NCBI RefSeq assembly: GCF_900113045.1
Contig: NZ_FONY01000035.1
Location: forward strand, 1-60,995
Length of the DNA stretch: 60,995 bases
Direction: 5' to 3'
Source of the DNA: Thermoflexibacter ruber
Lineage (GTDB): Bacteria; Bacteroidota; Bacteroidia; Cytophagales; Thermoflexibacteraceae
In this document: positions 54,544 through 60,995 of the stretch, piece by piece
Position numbering within the stretch: position 1 is the stretch's first letter
How the letters are laid out: each line of letters starts with the position of its first letter
Translations under genes and position numbers: made by a program
The notes under the pieces: model-generated
Database searches by the model: none
Told to the model about the DNA's origin: nothing
What the model saw: only the letters and a program-made list of their open reading frames with translations

Positions 54544-55317
54544 ATGATAAAAAACTTAACATTCATTTTTTTGTTTTTCAATAGCTTATATGTGTGCTTA
54601 GGGCAGAGTTTTCCTTTTTTTTCAGGCAGATTTGCAGACTTGCAAGCCAGAGCCAAAGCAGAGAATAAGCCCTACTTTGCTTATTTTTACACTAATTGGT
54701 GTATGCCTTGCAAGAAAATGAATGAAACAATATTTACTGATGCAGATTTTGTCAAGTACGCCTCCGCCAACTACTATGGATATATGGCTGATGCAGAAGC
54801 TACCATTACCGAGGGAAAAAAGATAGCAGAAAAATACAGTGTAGTATTTTTCCCTATGATTATCGTTTTTACCCCAGAGGGCATGGTTTCAGAGCGGATA
54901 GACGGTTTCTTAGATGCCAAACAGATGATAGCTTTGCTCAAAAGAAATGCCCCTATCAGAGGAACTCCTACTGGCGAGTATCTCTATAAGAATGATGACC
55001 CTCCACGTGCCGCTTTTGTACAGCCTAAGGGCAAAGGACTTTTTAAAGTATATATGGAAACCCAAAAGTCAGAAGGTTTTGGAGTAAAAATGGGGACTTT
55101 CTTTGCTTACGAAGAAGCCTTAGAAAAAATCAAATTTTTGCAATCCAAATTCCATCGCAATATCATTTTGCATCTGGACGAGAAAGAGGGCAAACCTATT
55201 TACGAGGTGATTTTAGGACCTTTTCAGTCGCAACGCTCTGCCCTGACTTACAATGAGGTATTATTGCAAAAAAATGGCTATGAAGGCATAGTCGTGGATT
55301 TAGCCTACATGAAATAA
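54544..55317 (+). CDS. Secreted thioredoxin-like protein with C-terminal SPOR-like domain
   Basis: The 257-residue protein begins with a signal peptide (FIFLFFNSLYVCLGQS). A thioredoxin domain covers about residues 25-150: YFAYFYTNWCMPCKKM with Cys53 and Cys56, then cis-Pro in SVVFFPMIIVFTPEG. The last 90 residues resemble a SPOR domain: FGVKMGTFFAYEEALEKI, then YEVILGPFQSQRSALTY and a final KNGYEGIVVDL. SPOR domains bind denuded peptidoglycan glycans at division sites. This would place the reductase at the septum; that location is an inference. Confidence 0.8.
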   Translation: MIKNLTFIFLFFNSLYVCLGQSFPFFSGRFADLQARAKAENKPYFAYFYTNWCMPCKKMNETIFTDADFVKYASANYYGYMADAEATITEGKKIAEKYSVVFFPMIIVFTPEGMVSERIDGFLDAKQMIALLKRNAPIRGTPTGEYLYKNDDPPRAAFVQPKGKGLFKVYMETQKSEGFGVKMGTFFAYEEALEKIKFLQSKFHRNIILHLDEKEGKPIYEVILGPFQSQRSALTYNEVLLQKNGYEGIVVDLAYMK

Positions 55318-55470
55318 AAACTTCATTTCATCTTTTGAACTTTTGGGTTTGCCTCTTTGTTAGTAGTTTTGTTATCCATAAAACATAGCACCTAATTTTT
55401 TTCTTATTTTTTAAAAAATAGCCTATTTTATTGCATATTTTCTTATTCTATATTTTTACTGTTAAAATCC

Positions 55471-56430
55471 ATGCCACGGAGTAACTTCAAAGCCTACATT
55501 GCCTTAGCCTGTGTTTGCTTTTTCTGGGGAACTACTTTTATCGCTTCTCAAATTGCTGTCAAATCCATGCCTGTAGCTTTTGTAGCGGGGATTCGCTGTA
55601 TCTTAGCAGGCTCGCTGTTAGGGGCTTATTTCTTTGGAGTAAAAAAACACACCCTACCTTCCTTCAAAGAAATGAGCATTATTTCTATCAATGGCTTCTT
55701 AATGATTGGTTTGGCAAATGCTTTATTGGTGTGGGCATTGCGTTACATGCCTACCAATACTGCCTCTATCATCTGCGCCTCTCTTCCCTTTTGGGTACTG
55801 GGTCTGAATCTCTTATTTGATAAGTCTGACAGGGTAAGCGGGCAGGTACTCATCGGCTTAGTAGTTGGCTTTGCAGGTTTAATACTTATTTTTTATGACG
55901 GGCTTTTTGTTTCTACTTCTGAAAAATTTGGTTTTGGGCTTTTTCTTGCGGTTCTTTGCAATATTTCTTGGGCATTAGGAATGGTGCTGACCAAGAAGCA
56001 CAAAGTTACGGCGAATCCTTTTGTAGTAGCCACAATTCAGTTGCTTTTTACAGGGGTAGTCATGAGCATATTTGGTATGCTTACCACTACCGATTACAGT
56101 TTTTTGAGCTTTTCCAATTACCAAGCTTGGTTGGCAATTTTGTACTTAGTAACTTTTGGCTCTATTACAGGCTACGGTGCTTACATTTACTCATTGGCTC
56201 ACCTTCCCGTTACAGTAGTTTCTCTCTATACCTACATCAATCCCTTAGTAGCTATCTTTTTAGGTTGGTGGCTATTAGATGAAAAGTTGAACGTTTTTAC
56301 TTGGCTTTCCATTGTACTAATCTTGCTGAGTGTGTATGTAGTAAATCGGGGCTTCAAATCTGATAGGAAAAAAGAGCAAGCCAAAGCCGCCGCACAAGCT
56401 AAAGAAGCCGTTTTAGAGGAAAGTTTTTAG
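55471..56430 (+). CDS. DMT-superfamily (EamA) transporter
   Basis: A 319-residue inner-membrane protein with ten hydrophobic helices in two EamA halves. The first is YIALACVCFFWGTTFIASQ with VAFVAGIRCILAGSLLGAYF. The second begins FGLFLAVLCNISWALGMVLT and ends in YINPLVAIFLGWWLLDEKLN with a last helix WLSIVLILLSVYVV. A charged tail rich in Lys and Ala follows. Members export metabolites or amino acids; the substrate cannot be told. It appears monocistronic. Confidence 0.9.
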   Translation: MPRSNFKAYIALACVCFFWGTTFIASQIAVKSMPVAFVAGIRCILAGSLLGAYFFGVKKHTLPSFKEMSIISINGFLMIGLANALLVWALRYMPTNTASIICASLPFWVLGLNLLFDKSDRVSGQVLIGLVVGFAGLILIFYDGLFVSTSEKFGFGLFLAVLCNISWALGMVLTKKHKVTANPFVVATIQLLFTGVVMSIFGMLTTTDYSFLSFSNYQAWLAILYLVTFGSITGYGAYIYSLAHLPVTVVSLYTYINPLVAIFLGWWLLDEKLNVFTWLSIVLILLSVYVVNRGFKSDRKKEQAKAAAQAKEAVLEESF

Positions 56431-56482
56431 TAGTAAAATGTGTACATACATATTTTTTAGTGGTCAGTAAAATTCTAACAAA

Positions 56483-56845
56483 ATGCAAATAACAGATAAG
56501 CATAACGAACGTATTGCAAAAATGACTTTTGCCTCTGTCTATCCGCACTACCTTACAAAAGTAGAAGGCAAAGGAAGGACGAAAGAAGAACTGCATCAAG
56601 TAATAGAGTGGCTGACAGGATTTGATGAGGAAATGCTAAATAAACTTATTAACGAAAACGTAACTTTTGAAACATTTTTTGAACGAGCAGAACTAAACCC
56701 AAACGCAAGTTTGATAACTGGAGTAATTTGTGGATATCGAGTGCAAGACATTGAAAATCCTCTCACAAGAAAGGTTAGGTATCTTGACAAATTGGTGGAC
56801 GAGTTGGCTAAAGGCAAGAAAATGGAAAAGATTTTAAGACAATGA
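56483..56845 (+). CDS. DUF2200 family protein
   Basis: A 120-residue cytoplasmic protein typical of the DUF2200 family, with [20 protein letters not shown] at the start, [20 protein letters not shown] in the middle, and [20 protein letters not shown] followed by [16 protein letters not shown]. The family is conserved but its function is not established. It lies alone between the DMT and glycosyltransferase genes. Confidence 0.85.
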   Translation: MQITDKHNERIAKMTFASVYPHYLTKVEGKGRTKEELHQVIEWLTGFDEEMLNKLINENVTFETFFERAELNPNASLITGVICGYRVQDIENPLTRKVRYLDKLVDELAKGKKMEKILRQ

Positions 56846-56978
56846 GAATACTTAACTTGTAGCCAAGCTTTTATCATCTTGGCAGACAAAGACCTTTAAA
56901 AGTTTATGGACTTTTGCACTGTGTTAGGACTCACGAATAAGCCTCAGTTTTCTGACCAATCATAAAAATAACAAACCA

Positions 56979-58505
56979 ATGACTAAAAAGTCCTTTATTT
57001 TAATAAGTTTTATCTTATTGAAGTTCATTCTTCAGTACTCATTAATAAGCCCAGAGTATGACTTACATCGTGATGAATATTTACATCTTGACCAAGCCAA
57101 CCATTTAGCATGGGGCTACTTGTCAGTACCACCATTGACCTCTTGGACTTCGTACATAATCAAATTATTAGGTAATTCAGTTTTTTGGGTAAAATTTTTT
57201 CCTGCCTTGTATGGTGCATTCACTATGCTAATTGTTTGGAAGGTTATAGAAGAACTTGGCGGCGATTTATTTGCTTTAAGTTTAGGAGCAACTTGCATAT
57301 TATTTTCTGTATTGTTGCGATTAAACACTCTGTACCAACCCAACTCTTTTGATGTATTAGCTTGGACTACGCTGTATTTTGTACTAATCAAATACCTGAA
57401 AACTGAAAATCAGCAATGGATTTTTATTGGAGCAGTAGTATTTGCCGTAGGATTTTTAAATAAATATAATGTAGTATTTTTGCTGCTCGGAATTATTCCG
57501 GCTTTATTGCTTTCAGAACATAGAAAGATATTGATGCGGTCAAAGTTGTATGTGGCTATTTTTATAGGCATTCTGCTCATAGCTCCGAATCTTTTTTGGC
57601 AATTCAACAACAACTTTCCTGTTTTTTATCATTTAAGGGCTTTGGCATCAAGACAATTAGTTCATGTAGATAGATTAGATTTTTTGAAATCGCAAATTCT
57701 TTTTAATATAGGCTCAATAGTGGTACTTTTGGCATCATTTTACGCCTTACTTTTCTATCCACCTTTTAAAAAGTACAGAATTTTCTTTTATTCCATTGTT
57801 TTTACCTTGTTGATTTTTATTTACTTCAAGGCAAAAGATTATTATGCCATTGGTATCTATCCAATTTATTATGCCTTTGGTTCTGTGTTTCTCTCAGAAA
57901 TACTCCATAGGCAATCTTGGGAAAAATTGCTCAAACCTGTTATTATTGGCATACCGATACTATTTTTTACTGCTATTTATCATGTTGCTTTCCCAAATAA
58001 AAGCCCTGAATACATTATTCAACATTCAGAACAATACAAAAAATTAGGTATGCTTCGCTGGGAAGACGGCAAAGACCATCTGCTGCCACAAGATTATGCA
58101 GATATGCTTGGCTGGCGCGAACTGGCACAGAAAGTAGATAGTGCGTATTTAAGTCTGCCCAACAATTATAATACGCTTGTGCTTTGCGATAACTATGGAC
58201 AGGCTGGCGCAATCAATTACTACACAAAGCAAAACATAAGTGCGGTTTCCTTTAACGCCGATTACCTCAACTGGTTTGACTTATCAAAAAAATATGAGCA
58301 TGTAATTAGGGTCAAAGAACAAGGAAATGTCAATGAGGAACTTCAAGAAACCGCACCATTTTTTCAAACTTCACGAGTTTTTGATTCTATTACCAATAAA
58401 TATGCGAGAGAAGTGGGAACTACAATCTTTACTTTTGGTGAAGCAAAAATTGATATACGAGAAAGGCTAAAAAAGGAAATTGACGAAAATAAAAACTCTC
58501 ACTAA
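56979..58505 (+). CDS. Family 39 (PMT/ArnT-like) glycosyltransferase
   Basis: A 508-residue membrane protein. The N-terminus FILISFILLKFILQYSLI is the first of about eleven hydrophobic helices. The first extracytoplasmic loop has PEYDLHRDEYLHLDQANHLA, which holds the Asp/Glu pair typical of GT-C transferases that use polyprenyl-phosphate sugars. A following SVPPLTSWTSYIIKLLG matches the family's Pro-Pro segment. The C-terminal 150 residues are soluble and exported (DGKDHLLPQDYADMLGWREL). It may glycosylate lipids or proteins outside the membrane; the acceptor is unknown. Confidence 0.88.
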   Translation: MTKKSFILISFILLKFILQYSLISPEYDLHRDEYLHLDQANHLAWGYLSVPPLTSWTSYIIKLLGNSVFWVKFFPALYGAFTMLIVWKVIEELGGDLFALSLGATCILFSVLLRLNTLYQPNSFDVLAWTTLYFVLIKYLKTENQQWIFIGAVVFAVGFLNKYNVVFLLLGIIPALLLSEHRKILMRSKLYVAIFIGILLIAPNLFWQFNNNFPVFYHLRALASRQLVHVDRLDFLKSQILFNIGSIVVLLASFYALLFYPPFKKYRIFFYSIVFTLLIFIYFKAKDYYAIGIYPIYYAFGSVFLSEILHRQSWEKLLKPVIIGIPILFFTAIYHVAFPNKSPEYIIQHSEQYKKLGMLRWEDGKDHLLPQDYADMLGWRELAQKVDSAYLSLPNNYNTLVLCDNYGQAGAINYYTKQNISAVSFNADYLNWFDLSKKYEHVIRVKEQGNVNEELQETAPFFQTSRVFDSITNKYAREVGTTIFTFGEAKIDIRERLKKEIDENKNSH

Positions 58506-58573
58506 CAATCCTTAGCTTATTTTTTCTTTTTAAGTTTTAAGCCCACTTTGACTGCTTGTGTATAAAATTCCTT

Positions 58574-58581
58574 TAATTTTG
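58574..58581 (+). promoter_or_regulatory. Bacteroidota -7 box of the DUF4296-scoA unit
   Basis: TAATTTTG is an exact TAnnTTTG match, 39 bases before the DUF4296 start. No TTG at 19-20 bases upstream. Confidence 0.45.
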
Positions 58582-58620
58582 CTTTTTAAAACATTCATAA
58601 AAAAATTATAGCATACAACT

Positions 58621-59019
58621 ATGCTCGTATATAGAACAATAGCCATATTTTTATTTTCCCTTGCAGGAATATTGTACGCCTGTGGAAGCAGTCAAGAAAC
58701 AGAAACTCCTCCACCTGCTCATTTGATTAGTAGGGAGAAAATGATTCAACTTCTTACAGAGATTCACATGGCAGAGGCAGGCGTTTCTATGATGGCAATA
58801 GACCACCAGCGAGCCACTGCCTTGTACAAAACCTATCATGCAGAAATTTTAAAAAAGCACGGCATAGATACATTAGCTTATCGCCAAAGCTATGATTACT
58901 ATATGCAAAAGCCTTTGGAAATGGAGTACATACTGACTATGGTCGAGGATTCCCTTGTCAAAGTACAGACAGTAGAGAAAATGAAAGAACGAACTAATAA
59001 CCAACCAATAAACCAATGA
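58621..59019 (+). CDS. DUF4296 lipoprotein
   Basis: A 132-residue lipoprotein with lipid Cys21 ([11 protein letters not shown]). The DUF4296 core is [20 protein letters not shown], then [20 protein letters not shown] and [18 protein letters not shown]. These proteins are common in Bacteroidota and their function is unknown. The stop overlaps the scoA start (ATGA), so the two are translated together, which is an unusual pairing of an envelope lipoprotein and a metabolic enzyme. Confidence 0.88.
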   Translation: MLVYRTIAIFLFSLAGILYACGSSQETETPPPAHLISREKMIQLLTEIHMAEAGVSMMAIDHQRATALYKTYHAEILKKHGIDTLAYRQSYDYYMQKPLEMEYILTMVEDSLVKVQTVEKMKERTNNQPINQ

Positions 59020-59708
59020 ATAAAGTAGTACAAGATGCAGAAGAAGCCATCATTGGCTTGCAAGATGGAATGACAGTGATGTTTGGAGGCTTTGGCTTGT
59101 GTGGTATTCCTGAGAATGCCATCTCTGCAATTTTAAAGAAAGGTATCAAAGACCTAATTTGCATTTCCAATAATGCAGGAGTAGATGATTTTGGCTTAGG
59201 TTTACTGCTTAAAAACCACCAAATCAAGAAAATGATAGCCTCTTATGTGGGTGAGAATGCAGAGTTTGAAAGACAACTTTTAGCGGGAGAATTACAAGTA
59301 GAGTTAATTCCCCAAGGCACTTTGGCAGAACGAATTAGGGCTGGAGGGGCAGGTATCCCTGCATTTTTTACACCCGCAGGTGTAGGCACAGAAGTAGCCG
59401 AAGGTAAAGAAGTGAGAGAGTTTGACGGGAAGCTATATCTTATGGAAAAATGGTTAAGGGCTGATTTTTCTTTTGTCAAGGCATGGAAAGGCGATACGGA
59501 AGGCAACCTTATTTATAAGGGGACAGCACGCAATTTTAATCCTATGATGGCGACAGCAGGAAAAATTACTATTGCCGAAGTAGAGGAACTCGTACCTGCG
59601 GGAGAACTTGACCCCAATTTTATTCATACGCCCGGCGTATATGTCAAGCGCATTTTTCAAGGAAAAAACTACGAAAAACGCATAGAACAAAGGACGGTGA
59701 GGAAATAG
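59016..59708 (+). CDS. scoA: CoA-transferase subunit A (succinyl-CoA:3-ketoacid type)
   Basis: A 230-residue alpha subunit of a family I CoA-transferase, which moves CoA between succinate and acetoacetate or similar acids. It shows [38 protein letters not shown], and [20 protein letters not shown], the family's glycine-rich segment, then [20 protein letters not shown]. The beta subunit that carries the catalytic Glu does not follow; instead a protein of other kind does. The protein ends normally after [14 protein letters not shown]. Confidence 0.93.
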   Translation: MNKVVQDAEEAIIGLQDGMTVMFGGFGLCGIPENAISAILKKGIKDLICISNNAGVDDFGLGLLLKNHQIKKMIASYVGENAEFERQLLAGELQVELIPQGTLAERIRAGGAGIPAFFTPAGVGTEVAEGKEVREFDGKLYLMEKWLRADFSFVKAWKGDTEGNLIYKGTARNFNPMMATAGKITIAEVEELVPAGELDPNFIHTPGVYVKRIFQGKNYEKRIEQRTVRK

Positions 59709-59717
59709 GAATAAGCC

Positions 59718-60317
59718 ATGTCTTCTCATCATATCGTCAGAGATGCCCAAGAACCCGCTTTGATTATCGCAGGTACGCACTTATCCCATGAAAACATAGG
59801 GCAACTTTTAGAGTGGAGTCCTGTGATAGTGGTAACAGAAAACTGCTTAGAAGAAGTGCTAACTTGGGACATCAAAATTGATAAAATAGTTTGTCAAGAT
59901 ATTCGCTATCAGTATGTTTATGCTATTTCTTTGCATCAACAACCCTTAGAAATTTGGCAGGTAGCAAATGTAAATCCTTCTGATTTTGTTCACTTAGCAT
60001 TACAAAAACTGATTCAAAGAGGACATGAAGCAGTAAGCATTATTTGGGAAGATTTCAATTCAAAAGATTTTTTCCAATACATAGAAAAAGTAGAAATCAT
60101 TGTTTATCAGAGCTATACCAAAGGTTACTTTGTTAAAAAAGGTGTTTTCAAAAAGTGGGTAACGGCTGGTACAGTATTTTATCTTCCTGAAAGAGAGATA
60201 ATTCATGAAGTTTTCAATTTAGAGCAAATTGATTCGCACACATACAAAGCTACACAAACAGGTTTAGCGAGTTTTCAGACTCCGCAGCCTATTTTTTTGC
60301 AGGAAAGTATTGAGTGA
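59718..60317 (+). CDS. Conserved hypothetical, possibly thiamine-pyrophosphokinase-like
   Basis: A 199-residue cytoplasmic protein beginning MSSHHIVRDAQEPALIIAGT. The following HENIGQLLEWSPVIVVTENC and the segment WDIKIDKIVCQDI recall the N-terminal half of thiamine-pyrophosphokinase-like proteins of Bacteroidota. However, the usual Asp-rich GDFDS motif is not present (VCQDIRYQ instead), so activity is doubtful. It begins 9 bases after scoA and probably belongs to the same transcript. Confidence 0.5.
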   Translation: MSSHHIVRDAQEPALIIAGTHLSHENIGQLLEWSPVIVVTENCLEEVLTWDIKIDKIVCQDIRYQYVYAISLHQQPLEIWQVANVNPSDFVHLALQKLIQRGHEAVSIIWEDFNSKDFFQYIEKVEIIVYQSYTKGYFVKKGVFKKWVTAGTVFYLPEREIIHEVFNLEQIDSHTYKATQTGLASFQTPQPIFLQESIE

Positions 60318-60690
60318 AATAGAGTTTTTATTACCTGATTTTCAATCTATTGATGGAACACAGATTTTACATATTCGGTTAAATCAGTAGCATCTGTGTT
60401 CCCAAAATAACTATTTAGGTACTTTTAAAATTAAGAAAAAGTAAAAAAAAAGTTTGTAAATTATAAATCATTAAATTATTTATTTACTTAACCTACTGAT
60501 TATGAATAAGTAAAAAGCTCTAATAATGCTTTATATATAATTAAAGGCTAAAAAAACGTTATTATTTATAATTTCGCTTGGAGAAGTAAAAGATGAAATG
60601 AAATAAAAAATACACCTTGCTTAAACATTTTGATTTAAGATTTTGTTTTACTGATATGTTAAAAAATTAGTAGTTTACCAATTGTGCTAG
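60318..60690. other. Intergenic region with a palindrome, no gene
   Basis: GGAACACAGAT at 60355-60365 pairs perfectly with ATCTGTGTTCC at 60392-60402, an 11-bp stem around a 26-base loop. The rest is very AT-rich and holds no frame with coding character. The palindrome may be a dispersed repeat or a terminator for the scoA unit, although no T-tract follows it. Confidence 0.5.
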
Positions 60691-60995
60691 TTAAAATATA
60701 AAGTTTTTTATATCTAAGATAGGTTGTTGAGTTATAAAGTTTAAATAAATAGCAAAAGTTAGGGATGTTATTTTTGCGATAATTCTATTTGTTAGTCCCC
60801 AAGCACTCTTTGCACGTGTATATTGTATGTTAAACTGCTCTGTCAGTATTGAGTTTACTGTTTCAATGGTTTTACGAAAAATACCAAGAAATGCTTTTTC
60901 AGTAGCAGTATTAGCTACTTGGTTTGCTCTATTTTGTATAATTAGCTCATAATCAAGTGTATTCTCAAGCCTTTTTCCCAACCCTACATACCCTT
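60691..60995 (-). mobile_element. IS982-like transposase, C-terminal part (cut by window edge)
   Basis: The open frame enters from the right edge and encodes about 100 residues. It reads GYVGLGKRLENTLDYEL, then FRKTIETVNSILTEQFNIQY and AWGLTNRIIAKITSLTFAIY. The IET motif with the last catalytic Glu, then a Gln-Phe-Asn-Ile strand and a Trp-Gly-Leu helix, fit a DDE transposase of IS982-like type, but of a different branch from the left-end copy. The TTG at 60981 is internal. The 3' end of the element should lie left of 60691, but I could not define its inverted repeat. Confidence 0.7.

Overview
The window is AT-rich DNA from a Bacteroidota bacterium, most likely a Cytophagales-type gliding or free-living species. 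Four things support this: a GldH gliding lipoprotein, a DUF4296 lipoprotein, TPR-CHAT, PKD and SusC-like sequence fragments, and upstream boxes of the Bacteroidota sigma type (TAnnTTTG, in two cases with TTG 19-20 bases further upstream). No rRNA, tRNA or CRISPR array was seen. Both ends cut through IS982-like transposase genes whose 3' ends face inward; the two are clearly different from each other.

Layout. 0.4-7 kb: a MuiA-type DUF4139 surface protein with a SusC-derived insert, a TlpA-like thioredoxin, altronate dehydratase, a CBS protein and an alpha/beta hydrolase. 7-11 kb: a truncated MORN-repeat gene that runs into a terminator, a 44-codon Flp-pilin-like gene on the opposite strand, and a large secreted TPR-CHAT protein. 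11-20 kb: citrate synthase, a frameshifted lipoprotein, a second TlpA protein, a Crp/Fnr regulator, a dehalogenase-like hydrolase, a 7TM-DISM/AraC membrane regulator and a PKD lipoprotein. 20.6-24.4 kb: a giant DUF6807/propeller/HEAT/cytochrome c fusion. 24.7-35.7 kb: a CE1-type esterase, a MATE pump, thiL, a palindrome cluster, an orphan PD-(D/E)XK-like protein, a GT2, selD, ppc and a secreted GH24 lysozyme. 35.7-48.2 kb: PAS, cyclophilin, a VWA lipoprotein, a single-chain restriction-modification enzyme, murF, TetR, gldH, cysQ, a PP2C pair and a VanX-like dipeptidase. 48.2-61 kb: a new 59-codon gene with its own terminator, a MITE-like element, a 1380-residue soluble chemoreceptor with six PAS domains, mscS, a thioredoxin-SPOR protein, a DMT exporter, DUF2200, a GT39-like protein, DUF4296, scoA and a conserved hypothetical.

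The genes are mostly independent housekeeping and envelope functions in short units, not one large operon. Clear translational coupling (ATGA overlap) occurs only at 46.69 kb (hypothetical/PP2C) and 59.02 kb (DUF4296/scoA). The most noteworthy items are the chemoreceptor with two tandem FixL-type haem-PAS signatures, the hidden Flp-like pilin gene between a broken MORN gene and a CHAT gene, the 226-bp MITE-like element with a 10-bp flanking duplication, and the 59-codon gene with its own terminator. All assignments come from reading the sequence; no database search was run.
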